64,000 nt of DNA. Origin: Synergistaceae bacterium (GTDB lineage: Bacteria > Synergistota > Synergistia > Synergistales > Aminobacteriaceae). Shown one piece after another: positions 52,446 through 60,637 of the stretch. The stretch covers positions 1-64,000 of the forward strand of contig JAIRYN010000052.1 of the NCBI GenBank assembly GCA_031267575.1, given 5' to 3'. The position numbers were made by a program, and so were the translations under genes. The number at the start of each line of letters is the position of its first letter. The first letter of the stretch is position 1. The notes under the pieces were generated by a model, which saw nothing but the letters and a program-made list of their open reading frames with translations, ran no database searches and had not been told where the DNA came from.

Positions 52446-52868
52446 AGGTTTTTCTCATTCAGCTCCGCGTCGAATCCAATACAATATTGAGCCTTGTGTA
52501 TATTCTGTGATACTTTTGAAGCTATTGAAATTATGTAATATTGGATTAGGTTATGCATGACAAGTCATTCGGTCAATGGGTCTATAGGCACAGACTAGCT
52601 AAGTAATATGACGCTGAAAGGCGCGCGATAATTCTTTAAAATTTCTGTACTCATCCCCAACCCCGTCCACAGTAAAGCGCTTGATGGCATTTTAATCTGT
52701 TGACGCGCAATATCGAGATTCGCCTCGATCAAATATATTTGCATTGGTCACGAATGAGAGGATGGTGACTTTTGAGAATGATTTCTCTAAATATTGTTTG
52801 AGAAAAAAGAGTTATGCGGTTTCACGGCGGTTTCACGTGGGTCAGAAAGATCTCCCACATCTCATCTA
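52446..52868. other. Intergenic stretch upstream of the pilus genes
   Basis: An inverted repeat AATCCAATA (52473-52481) and TATTGGATT (52539-52547) lies about 80 bases before the PilV-like gene. On the minus strand a 49-codon frame at 52744-52595 (MQIYLIEANLDIARQQIKMP...) has no ribosome site and no recognised relative. I see nothing else convincing. Confidence 0.5.
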
Positions 52869-52901
52869 GCAAAAAAGGAGGCTCGAAGCCTCCTTTTTTG
52901 C
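52869..52901. terminator. Bidirectional terminator
   Basis: GCAAAAAAGGAGGC and GCCTCCTTTTTTGC form a perfect 14-bp stem with loop TCGAA, 38 bases after the stop of the minus-strand SYNERG-CTERM gene. Confidence 0.95.
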
Positions 52902-52938
52902 GTACAGGGTTAATAGGGTTAAACGGTTAGTCGCTCTC

Positions 52939-53997
52939 TTAGGATCTTTTGCGGATGAATAGCGGCGGTATCGCCAAAACCGCAACCCCCAACCCCAAGA
53001 CGTCGCACGTCCCGCCGCCACCCGCGTCGTCGTCCGCGGTGACCGTGACGCTCACATGCGGCGTTTCAACCGAGATGCCATTCAAAGTGGCCCCGTTCCC
53101 CAGTTTCCCAGTAAACGTAAGTCGATAAACAAATTCCGTAAAGACAGGGTCATAATTACTGCTTTGGGTTCCGCCCGGATTTGAGGCTGAGACTTTGAGC
53201 ATTGTGATAGTGCGCGGAGGTACTGTCATGGTAGGCACAGGGGTCAATCCCAACAAGTTAGGCAACGCGGAGGCCACCTCAATGCCACTTTTTTTCTCTA
53301 TCACACGTTCCAGCTTGGACTCATTTACCGCGAATACACGATAGTCGTTGCTAGGGTCGTCATCGTTGCCGTAATCATCCACTTCCACATAAAGCTCTCT
53401 CGTTGAACCGGCCGTCATGCGGAGACTCGTCACCTCATTGCCATTACCGTCTCGCACATTCATGCCATGGGGAATGAAAAAGTAGTTCATATTCATAGTA
53501 GGAAGAACTCGAACACGAAGAGAGAAAACTTCGGTATTCCATTCACCTCTTGGTCCATCCGCATCTACTACTGTAGATTTGAGCTGAATCTTCAGAACTC
53601 CATCCACAACATTTTGAGTATTTATTTGAAGAGTCCTCGTTATTGTCCCATAATCAAGAGTGACAGTTCCGCCCCCTATAGTCTGGTTTCCTTCGATTAC
53701 CCCTACAGTAACGGAGACATATGAGTAGGTGTGATCACCCGAAGTCGCCACTTGTATTGGACGAAGGTACCCAGGAATTACGTCTAAACTAACCGGTACA
53801 TTGGGTTGAAGGTCAATGATCCCTCCATTAGGTATCTTCTCCCCATTCCGTTCCAGGCTAAACGTCCCCAAGACAGAAACTGTCCCATCGCGAGGCAACG
53901 CCACGGCTTCTTTCGCGCCTGTCAACAACATCGCCGTTACCATTAACAACACCAGAATGCCCATTGCCTTTTTCACACCAATTTTCTTCACTTCCAT
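52939..53997 (-). CDS. Secreted/surface protein with SYNERG-CTERM-like sorting signal
   Basis: A 352-residue protein. A signal peptide (MGILVLLMVTAMLLTG after basic residues) is followed by beta-rich sequence without a recognised domain. The C-terminus reads DDDAGGGGTCDVLGLGVAVL and then AIPPLFIRKRS: Gly run, single Cys, hydrophobic helix and basic end, as in the SYNERG-CTERM signal known from Synergistota, processed by a rhomboid-type protease. ATG 53997 follows GGAGGGGACA; the frame's GTG 54009 does not fit. It is monocistronic with its own terminator. A surface-anchored or secreted role is likely; function unknown. Confidence 0.75.
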   Translation of the reverse strand: MEVKKIGVKKAMGILVLLMVTAMLLTGAKEAVALPRDGTVSVLGTFSLERNGEKIPNGGIIDLQPNVPVSLDVIPGYLRPIQVATSGDHTYSYVSVTVGVIEGNQTIGGGTVTLDYGTITRTLQINTQNVVDGVLKIQLKSTVVDADGPRGEWNTEVFSLRVRVLPTMNMNYFFIPHGMNVRDGNGNEVTSLRMTAGSTRELYVEVDDYGNDDDPSNDYRVFAVNESKLERVIEKKSGIEVASALPNLLGLTPVPTMTVPPRTITMLKVSASNPGGTQSSNYDPVFTEFVYRLTFTGKLGNGATLNGISVETPHVSVTVTADDDAGGGGTCDVLGLGVAVLAIPPLFIRKRS

Positions 53998-54184
53998 TGT
54001 CCCCTCCACAAAAAAATTCTAGTCTTTTCCAGCTCACTTATGCGGAAAATTATACTCTACTTTTGCATGGGAAACACGTCAGTACTTCTACAGGGCAAAC
54101 GCGTCAGTATGTAAGTAATTGACATAAGCAATTTTATATTTTACGTATAAATATCTAAGCAAAAAACGCAAATCTAGAATTTAC

Positions 54185-54512
54185 GATAAAGCGATGAGAA
54201 AACCAATGACTTCAGCCGTTGGATGAGAATCGCAACGCCGCCGTTGGCGGCGTTTGTTTGGTATTTGGTTTTTTGCCATATGTCTACTTTCATGTTAAAC
54301 TCCTTTTATGGCTTATCAACGCGAGATGCGGGGCGGAACACGACCGGGATATCAATCGGGATATCAAGGCGGCTGTAAATATTCTCAGAGTGGGGGCATC
54401 CACTCTTGCGGGGGCATTCACTCTTATTAAAGGAAAAGACGTAAGACCGGTTTAAGTCGGCTGTCTTTGTCGATCTTAGAATCCTACAACTTTAGTCGTG
54501 GGAGTATGTCAA
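54185..54512 (+). mobile_element. IS608-type mini-element, copy E (328 bp)
   Basis: Inserted after TTAC 54181-54184 and ending TCAA 54509-54512, with AAAG and GAAT guides. It has the clearest inner reading: YVYFHVKLLLWLINARCGAE followed by HDRDINRDIKAAVNILRVG, the C-terminal RuvC-III part of TnpB, then KGKDVRPV and the right-end region. A short duplication (GGGGCATTCACTC) is present. No transposase. Confidence 0.92.
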
Positions 54513-54594
54513 AAGTGTCTTAGCGATCCTGATGCGTTTGCCCTGTCTACTTCTGGCGCTTCGCTTTAACCTAAGGCAGGTTCTTCCTCAAAAT

Positions 54595-55902
54595 TCACCC
54601 CACGCGCCGCGGCATGTAGTCGCCCCGGAGCAAGTCGTCGTGGGTTTGGCGCTCGATGATCACCTCCGCGTCGCCGTCCTTCACCAGAACCACCGCCGGG
54701 CGCGGAAGACGATTATAGTTGCTCGCCATCGAAAAATTATAAGCCCCCGTGTTGAAAACCGCTAGAACATCGCCGCGTTCCACGGAGGGCAAAGCGATGG
54801 ACTCGATCAAAACGTCCCCCGTCTCGCAACATTTGCCGACGACCGCCACTTCCCCAACCGCGGGGTCCCCGAACTTGTTCGCCAGGGCGCCTCGATACTT
54901 CGCCTGGTAGAGCGATGGTCGTGGATTGTCGGCCATGCCTCCGTCTACGGCAACGTAAATGACACTTGGTAGACGTTTGACCGTCTCCACGGAGTAAAGA
55001 GTGATGCCGGATTCTCCTACTACCCATCGGCCGGGTTCGATGGTGATAAAAGGGCGCTTCAGGCAACGCACCTGGCACTCCCGGACCAGAGTCTCCATCA
55101 TGGCGTCCGTGAAGAGGCGTAGGGGAACATGGGAGGTACCGCCAAGCCCGGATCCGCCGTCTCCCAAATCGGGTAAAGTTCCGATCCCGAAACCTCCGCC
55201 GAAATTCAGTTCCTCCACCTCGATCCCCTTGTCGATCTTCAACTTTTCGGCCAGGGTTACGACACGCTCCACCGCCTCCAGGTGAGAGGTATTTTCAAAG
55301 ATCTGAGATCCCACATGAAAGTGAAAACCCTTAAAGCTCAAGCTCGGTGAGGCCACAGCGAAACAGAGGGCGTCACGGAGAAGTTCGCCGTCGATGGGAA
55401 AGCCGAATTTGCTTCCCTCTTGGCCCGTGACGATGTGGGAGTGAGTGTGGGGGGTCACTCCTGGCGCGACACGGAGAAGAATACCGGGGCATTGCCCAGT
55501 TTCAGCCGCTAGCTCGGATAAAAGCTCCAGCTCCATAATTCCGTCCACGACAATGCGCCCCACCCCGGCGATTAGTGCCCCCCGAAGCTCTTTTTCCGAC
55601 TTGGCGTTGCCGTGCATCTCCACCCGAGATGAAGGAAAATTCGCCGCCAACGCCACCCGCAGCTCTCCCTCGGAAACAACATCGAGCCCCAGGCCCTCCT
55701 GCTCCACGATACGAGCCATGGCTTTCGTCAAAAAGGCCTTGCTGGCGTAACAGGCCGCCGTGTTGGGCCATTTGTTCAAAAAAGTCTCCCGAATCTCCAC
55801 GCAACGGGTCCGAATGAGGGACTCGTCCATTACATAAAGGGGTGTTCCGAACTCGCGCGCCAACTCCACACAGTCCGCTCCACCCCACAAAAGACGCGAC
55901 AA
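54595..55902 (-). CDS. lysA: Diaminopimelate decarboxylase
   Basis: A 435-residue fold-III PLP enzyme making L-lysine from meso-diaminopimelate. The Lys Schiff base is in ACYASKAFLTKAM, the Gly-rich phosphate loop LNFGGGFGIG, HFHVGSQI near the middle, EPGRWVVGESG for PLP phosphate/substrate binding, and the C-terminal Cys of KCCETGDVL from the partner subunit. TTG 55902 is chosen because AAGGAGG lies exactly eight bases upstream and gives the usual family length; the extended frame to 56034 overlaps the slt end. It lies downstream of slt in the same direction. Confidence 0.95.
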   Translation of the reverse strand: MSRLLWGGADCVELAREFGTPLYVMDESLIRTRCVEIRETFLNKWPNTAACYASKAFLTKAMARIVEQEGLGLDVVSEGELRVALAANFPSSRVEMHGNAKSEKELRGALIAGVGRIVVDGIMELELLSELAAETGQCPGILLRVAPGVTPHTHSHIVTGQEGSKFGFPIDGELLRDALCFAVASPSLSFKGFHFHVGSQIFENTSHLEAVERVVTLAEKLKIDKGIEVEELNFGGGFGIGTLPDLGDGGSGLGGTSHVPLRLFTDAMMETLVRECQVRCLKRPFITIEPGRWVVGESGITLYSVETVKRLPSVIYVAVDGGMADNPRPSLYQAKYRGALANKFGDPAVGEVAVVGKCCETGDVLIESIALPSVERGDVLAVFNTGAYNFSMASNYNRLPRPAVVLVKDGDAEVIIERQTHDDLLRGDYMPRRVG

Positions 55903-56050
55903 AATACAGGCCTCCTTGTGTTTTACTTTTGTTTTATTATGAAACTTCCCAAAGCTGTCGGACACGTTCACCCACATGGCCAAAAGCGCCTGTCCGAGTT
56001 CGCAAAACCTCCCGGACAGGATATCGGACCACAACGTTTCTTACGCGCTT

Positions 56051-58060
56051 TCAATTCGCGCTTGCGGTGTTCCCTCCATAAAGCAGCCGATAGATCTCCA
56101 AGTTGCCCAGAACCTTCTGAACATAATCGCAGGTCTCATCGAAACGGATCTGCTCGATCCAATAATCGGCGGCCAGGTTCTCCCCTCCGTTCGCTAGCCA
56201 TTTTCGCGCGTTTCCAGATCCAGCGTTGTAAGCGGCCATGATCAATTCCGGACGGCCGAAAGATTTGCGTAAACGCGCCAAATGGGCCGTTCCCATAGTG
56301 ACATTGTCCGTGACGTCGTAAATGTCGTATTTTTGAAGCCCGATCTGCTTCGCCTCATCCTTGGCCGTCCCAGGCATCAACTGCATCAAACCCGACGCTC
56401 CGGCCCAACTGGTCGCCTTGGGCTTGAAGGCACTCTCCTGTCTCATCACGGCCCACACGAAACTCGACTCCACGCCATACTTCGTGCAGGCCACCTCTAC
56501 CTGCTTCCTGAAAGGCCGCGGATAAAGACGCTCCAGTCCATTACGGTAAACCTCTCCCGAAGAGAAAAAATAACGAGACAAAAGCCGGGCCTGGGCATAG
56601 GCTCCTTCCTCTTCCCCTAGCCACTCGGAAAGGGCGATGGAGCGATACAGTTCTTTGGAAGACGTTTTGAGACGCTGCATCTTGAGCCTGGCATAATAGA
56701 CGAAGCCCCATTCCTCCAGTAGCGTCGGTTTGGAGGCCAAAGCGGGGGGATCTCCCTCTCTCAGTTTTATGGATCCAGGCTTAGCCAAAAACGCGTAACA
56801 GGATAGGGGATAGTTGCGGAGCAGGTCCGAATAGGTTTTTTCGGATTCTTTCGTCTGCCCCAAAGACACCTGAGCCGCCCCGATCCAGTAAAGAACTCGG
56901 GGTCGCCAAGAAGCGTCCAGTCCGGGTGCATAAAGGCGCTTCCAATAACTCAGGGCGTCCGCCGTCTTATTGGCGTTCCAGGATTCCCAGCCCCTCCGCC
57001 AAAGGAGCTTGACGGTATTGACGGAATCGGGATAGGCTCGTATCAAGTCGTCTTCGAGTTTTTTCACCTCGGCGGCGTTCAGTAGACCGCCGTTGCTCGT
57101 TATCAGGGAGTACATGGCCCGTGCTTGGACTTTCCCCTTGCGTTCCTTGACCACCCGGCGCAATATCTCTACGGCTTTCGTCGCGACGGAGTTCGCCTTC
57201 CCCTTCCCCACCATAGAGGAGACGCGCCGAACGGAACTCTCGGCGTAGCCGTTTCCCGAAAGCGCTAGAGTCCCCCACAAATTCAAAGCGTCGGCGCGAC
57301 GTTTTAACTTATCCAGGGAATAAGCGCGATAATAGGTTGCCTTCCTCCAGCCCTGCGACTTTTGCGGGACCGTCGCGAGAAGATCAATGGCGGTCTTGTA
57401 ATCGTTTTTCAGGTAGGCGTATTCCCCCATCGCCAAGACGGCGGCCGTAGGCCAGGGCTTCGGACGCGCGGCCAGAACCTCGTAGGCGTTTTTGTTAGTG
57501 GGTTGCTGTTCCAGGAGCTTCAGGGCGTTAGTGCTCTGGTCCCCCGGCAGTTTTACCAGACGGGTGAGAGCCAAAATTTTTTGGTCTTTGGTCTCGGCTG
57601 TTTCCAACATTTTGCTCAACGCCTGTTTTGTTGCTTCGGGATTTACGTCGCCCAAAAGGCGAAACTGCGCGTAAGCGATGTAATAGCGAAGCTCTTCCGG
57701 GGCATTCTTCTCCATTTCGCCGGTCAGCTTCCACGCCTTCTGTTTTTTCCCCTGCTTTTCGTACCCCAACAGCAAGGTCATGTTGGCGTAAGGCCGGACC
57801 TCCGCGGGAAAGGAACTCGCGTGTTTTTCCAGAATAGTCACCACCTCGTCCCACTTGTTGCGGATCCGCAGAGAATTGGCCATGAGAGCGTGCTCCACCG
57901 GTGTGGGGGGTTTCCTGGAGGAGTAAAACTCGTCCAGCGCCTCCCAGGCCTGCTTCTGGAAAAGCGAATACGACGAGATATCCGCGCCTTCAGCAGCGGA
58001 GAAGGCGAAAAATGTCACTAATACACACCACAAGCCCCATCGATATTTGTACTGACGCAA
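56051..58060 (-). CDS. slt: Soluble lytic murein transglycosylase (Slt70-like)
   Basis: A 669-residue periplasmic enzyme cleaving peptidoglycan glycan strands with 1,6-anhydro product. A signal sequence (RWGLWCVLVTFFAFSAAEG) is followed by a long alpha-helical superhelix and the C-terminal SLT domain: YGVESSFVWAVMRQESAFKP with catalytic Glu about 130 residues from the end, then SGLMQLMPGTAKDEA and MAAYNAGSGNARKW. TTG 58060 with GAGG eight bases upstream is preferred over the longer frame that runs through two hairpins. It lies downstream of ispE. Confidence 0.9.
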   Translation of the reverse strand: MRQYKYRWGLWCVLVTFFAFSAAEGADISSYSLFQKQAWEALDEFYSSRKPPTPVEHALMANSLRIRNKWDEVVTILEKHASSFPAEVRPYANMTLLLGYEKQGKKQKAWKLTGEMEKNAPEELRYYIAYAQFRLLGDVNPEATKQALSKMLETAETKDQKILALTRLVKLPGDQSTNALKLLEQQPTNKNAYEVLAARPKPWPTAAVLAMGEYAYLKNDYKTAIDLLATVPQKSQGWRKATYYRAYSLDKLKRRADALNLWGTLALSGNGYAESSVRRVSSMVGKGKANSVATKAVEILRRVVKERKGKVQARAMYSLITSNGGLLNAAEVKKLEDDLIRAYPDSVNTVKLLWRRGWESWNANKTADALSYWKRLYAPGLDASWRPRVLYWIGAAQVSLGQTKESEKTYSDLLRNYPLSCYAFLAKPGSIKLREGDPPALASKPTLLEEWGFVYYARLKMQRLKTSSKELYRSIALSEWLGEEEGAYAQARLLSRYFFSSGEVYRNGLERLYPRPFRKQVEVACTKYGVESSFVWAVMRQESAFKPKATSWAGASGLMQLMPGTAKDEAKQIGLQKYDIYDVTDNVTMGTAHLARLRKSFGRPELIMAAYNAGSGNARKWLANGGENLAADYWIEQIRFDETCDYVQKVLGNLEIYRLLYGGNTASAN

Positions 58061-58096
58061 CCTTAAAACCTCTTTTCTGTAGTTTTTTAGCAGAGT

Positions 58097-58139
58097 CAGG
58101 GGACGAGTCCCCTGTGGGATGCGGGGCGGACCCCGCATC
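58097..58139. repeat. Pair of adjacent GC-rich hairpins (REP-like) between ispE and slt
   Basis: CAGGGGAC (58097-58104) pairs with GTCCCCTG (58107-58114), and GATGCGGGG (58118-58126) with CCCCGCATC (58131-58139). No U-tract follows. They begin one base after the ispE stop on the minus strand and may stabilise or process the shared mRNA. Confidence 0.8.
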
Positions 58140-59009
58140 TTAAACGTCTAAAGACAACACCTGTTTTGTCCCCAAGGGCCACTCCACAGCGAAAACAGAA
58201 GGCGATTCACGCAAGATCGCAAAGGCCGCCCCTCCGCTGCCGGTGATGCCCCAAGCGTAAGCGCCGATTTTCTCGAGTACTCCGAAAAGAGTACCATAAT
58301 CGGGAAATTTATCCATTAGCTCCGCCGCGAAGTCGTTGGGCAAAAGTCCCACACGTTCCCCATTCCGCAGCTTTGCGCAAAGCTCCTCCGCTTCGGATCG
58401 GGCCGCGGTCTCGCTCAAAGGATAATCTCCCCTGTACCAGTGGTCCAATCGTTCATAGGCGCTCCCCGTCTTCACGCTCCAAGCGGGAAAAACGACCACA
58501 GCGTGTAGTCTCATCGGGTCCAAGGGCTCCAGGATCTCTCCCACCCCCGAAACTAATGCCAAGGGTAAACCGGAAAACAAAAACGGAACGTCGGCCCCCG
58601 TCTTCAGCGCCACGTTTCGCCAGAGATGGGTCGCCTCTTTTTCAGGGACTTTTTCGACTTCTCCAGCCAGCCAGCGCAAGATGGCTGCCCCGTTGCCGCT
58701 ACCAGCGCCCAAGCCCGACCCTGGGTAAAGGTTTTTTACGATCTCCACATCAAGAAACGGAACCCGGCATCCCGCGTCCCTGGCGTAACGCAAAGCCCTG
58801 GAGACAATGTTTTCCCCCTCTACCTCCGCGCCCTGGACACGCACCGAATCCCCTTCCTCATTCCCTTTCTCGGCCTTGGAGATCGACAGCGTCTCCACAC
58901 CAGGGAGGCGCAAGAACAGCGACACGATATGATGATAACCATCTTCTCGCCTCCTCGTCACCCGGAAAGACAAATTCAATTTTGCCGCGCTATACTGCAC
59001 GAAACGCAC
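58140..59009 (-). CDS. ispE: 4-diphosphocytidyl-2-C-methyl-D-erythritol kinase
   Basis: A 289-residue GHMP-fold kinase of the non-mevalonate isoprenoid pathway. SAAKLNLSFRVTRRREDGYH is the N-terminal substrate block (catalytic Lys and the DGYH motif), PGSGLGAGSGNGAAIL the ATP loop, ALKTGADVPFLFSGLPL includes the conserved Asp, and WGITGSGGAAFAI the third motif. GTG 59009 follows AAAGGGG at seven bases and gives normal length; the longer frame to 59066 runs into the veg terminator. Confidence 0.93.
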   Translation of the reverse strand: MRFVQYSAAKLNLSFRVTRRREDGYHHIVSLFLRLPGVETLSISKAEKGNEEGDSVRVQGAEVEGENIVSRALRYARDAGCRVPFLDVEIVKNLYPGSGLGAGSGNGAAILRWLAGEVEKVPEKEATHLWRNVALKTGADVPFLFSGLPLALVSGVGEILEPLDPMRLHAVVVFPAWSVKTGSAYERLDHWYRGDYPLSETAARSEAEELCAKLRNGERVGLLPNDFAAELMDKFPDYGTLFGVLEKIGAYAWGITGSGGAAFAILRESPSVFAVEWPLGTKQVLSLDV

Positions 59010-59062
59010 CTGAAAACCCCTTTCATAGAAAACGATAAAAAGAAAACAACAAAAAGAAAACG

Positions 59063-59094
59063 ACAAAAACGCCCCCGACTTTTGCCGGGGGCGT
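59063..59094 (-). terminator. Intrinsic terminator of veg
   Basis: On the minus strand ACGCCCCCG (59094-59086) pairs with CGGGGGCGT (59077-59069), followed by TTTTGTCG. It begins about six bases after the veg stop. Confidence 0.92.
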
Positions 59095-59099
59095 ATTAG

Positions 59100-59333
59100 T
59101 TAAACCGAAGGAACAATTTCAAGCTCTACTTCCTTGGTCAATATCTCAGCGTAACTGAAAGAAACCGTACTCGCCTTGGACTCCACATACATGGTAAACA
59201 ACTTCGGATACACATTCAACAAAATCCCCTGCGTCACCTCTATTTTGTTACGCCCCTTCGACGTGCGGCACTTGACCAACTGACCTTTATAAGAGACAAT
59301 TTCGTCTTTTATCGAGGTGAGCGTTCTTTGCAT
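59100..59333 (-). CDS. veg: Veg family protein
   Basis: A 77-residue protein matching the Veg family (formerly DUF1021), known from Bacillus subtilis where it is highly expressed and influences biofilm formation. SIKDEIVSYKGQLVKCRTSKGRNKIEVTQG has the family's conserved K-C-x-x-GR-x-K core, and GILLNVYPKLFTMYV continues it. A GGGAG site lies nine bases upstream of ATG 59333. A strong promoter with an overlapping palindrome is immediately upstream. Confidence 0.92.
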   Translation of the reverse strand: MQRTLTSIKDEIVSYKGQLVKCRTSKGRNKIEVTQGILLNVYPKLFTMYVESKASTVSFSYAEILTKEVELEIVPSV

Positions 59334-59355
59334 AAACCATCACTCCCTCATTCAT

Positions 59356-59393
59356 GCTACATTTATAATAGCATAAATGTAGCAAAAATACAA
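59356..59393 (-). promoter_or_regulatory. veg promoter with overlapping 11+11 bp palindrome
   Basis: On the minus strand -35 TTGTAT (59393-59388), 17 bases, -10 TATTAT (59370-59365). The arms GCTACATTTAT (59356-59366) and ATAAATGTAGC (59373-59383) are perfectly complementary with a six-base centre, covering the -10 and spacer. This is an operator-like arrangement; the regulator is unknown. Confidence 0.8.
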
Positions 59394-59464
59394 ATTCAAA
59401 AAACAACAAATTACTATTCCTAGTCTTTCTTTTGTCCATTCCATTTATTCCATTTTTTAAAATG

Positions 59465-60085
59465 TCATTTATCCCATTTCGAATAGCTATAGCTGAGGTG
59501 AATGGGATAGTCTCCAGGAGATTCGCCGGGAAAACGGTTAGCAATTTCAGGATTGAAGGAAAGGGCGATGAGGGTGTCTTTATCAGGTCTCCAAGCGCTG
59601 TTCAACATAATGCGCCCCTTGACGCGGGGATTGGGGACGACTCGTTCCTTTGTCACACCAAAACGAATACCGTAGGCTTGGCGAATGCCGTCATACAGGG
59701 CGCGGTCCGATTGGGTATCTCCCGAACTCGCAATGTAAGCCGTCTTATGTTTCAATCCCTTCTTGGCGTGGAAGCTGAAAATGAATATAGCTGAACGGTA
59801 TTCAAAGGTTCCTTTCATCGTAAGCTGTCCGTTGCGGACAAAATCGGCCGCCACGGCGCCACTCTGTTCCATGCGCTTTTGGGTGCGCGTAGAGGAAAGA
59901 CCAAAGGTTACTGACATGAAAGGCTCCGCGCTGTCGTTGGCCCATGCGGGACCTACGAAAAATGCGGGACCTACGAAAAAAGCGAACAATAGCGCCGCAG
60001 TGATGACGACCCAAAGCCATCGTTTTTCGGCGAAAACGCTCCTGCCGGAATCGGACAAGTCGAACAAAGATCTCATGTCATTCAT
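59465..60085 (-). CDS. Exported protein of unknown function
   Basis: A 206-residue protein with a signal/anchor helix (WLWVVITAALLFAFFVG), an Ala-Asn cleavage-like end at AWAND, and a mature part rich in beta-type sequence. The segment FFVGPAFFVGPAW is a tandem in-frame duplication of five residues. SVTFGLSSTRTQKRMEQS and YPIHLSYSYSKWDK are visible but I recognise no family. The start is uncertain (ATG 60085 or 60076), with no strong ribosome site. It lies 28 bases after the next gene on the same strand and probably belongs with it. Confidence 0.65.
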   Translation of the reverse strand: MNDMRSLFDLSDSGRSVFAEKRWLWVVITAALLFAFFVGPAFFVGPAWANDSAEPFMSVTFGLSSTRTQKRMEQSGAVAADFVRNGQLTMKGTFEYRSAIFIFSFHAKKGLKHKTAYIASSGDTQSDRALYDGIRQAYGIRFGVTKERVVPNPRVKGRIMLNSAWRPDKDTLIALSFNPEIANRFPGESPGDYPIHLSYSYSKWDK

Positions 60086-60113
60086 GCATGGTTACGACCA
60101 TTTCTCCGGCTCG

Positions 60114-60539
60114 TTAGCGAGGCCCGAACTCCCACAAAATCCGCGAAGCTCGGCGTGCCGTCTCTCCCGTGCCCTCCACGAAATACCCTCTGTAGCGCTC
60201 CACGCTGTCATGAATGATCTTCTTGGGTAACAGGCGAGCGCTGGCCACGGGCCTACCCCGGCGGTCAAAAAACGTCAAAGTTCCGCCAAACATCATGTTT
60301 TGGTTCGTCATGTTCACCACGTCAATGGCAAGACTGTCCCAGGCATAAAGCATATTCTCGAACCGGACACCAGGAACGTCTTCGACTCTGCCGTCCATGA
60401 CGACGCCGGCCACAGCGAAAGAAACCCCGGACGGCACCAACGACAGAGCCAAGGCCAAGATCAGGAGAACGGTCCACCTCATCCGCCTTCGCGCGAAAAT
60501 CGAACCTTTACGAGAATCTTTTTCTCCGCTTTGTTTCAT
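60114..60539 (-). CDS. Exported protein of unknown function
   Basis: A 141-residue protein with a strong signal peptide (RRRMRWTVLLILALALSLVP) and a mature region of about 100 residues: VRFENMLYAWDSLAIDVVNMT, NMMFGGTLTFFDRRGRPVAS, DSVERYRGYFVEGTG. The pattern suggests a small beta-sandwich, similar in flavour to FxLYD-like domains, but this is only an impression. ATG 60539 has AAAGGGGG about ten bases upstream; the upstream 25 codons have none. Divergent from speE. Confidence 0.7.
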   Translation of the reverse strand: MKQSGEKDSRKGSIFARRRMRWTVLLILALALSLVPSGVSFAVAGVVMDGRVEDVPGVRFENMLYAWDSLAIDVVNMTNQNMMFGGTLTFFDRRGRPVASARLLPKKIIHDSVERYRGYFVEGTGETARRASRILWEFGPR

Positions 60540-60579
60540 GTCAATTAAGCCCCCTTTTTCGCTTTTACCTTGTATCGTA

Positions 60580-60585
60580 TATAAT
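60580..60585 (+). promoter_or_regulatory. -10 element of the speE promoter
   Basis: TATAAT, 52 bases before the speE start; the -35 region (TTCGCT or TTTACC) is poor. Confidence 0.5.
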
Positions 60586-60637
60586 ATTTTATCATCGGCG
60601 TCTCGCGCGTACAAAGGTAATCTAGGAGGTAATCTGA

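Noticed and set aside
52595-52744. 49-codon minus-strand frame upstream of the pilus genes
   Set aside because: No ribosome site and no recognisable family; noted only as a stretch description.
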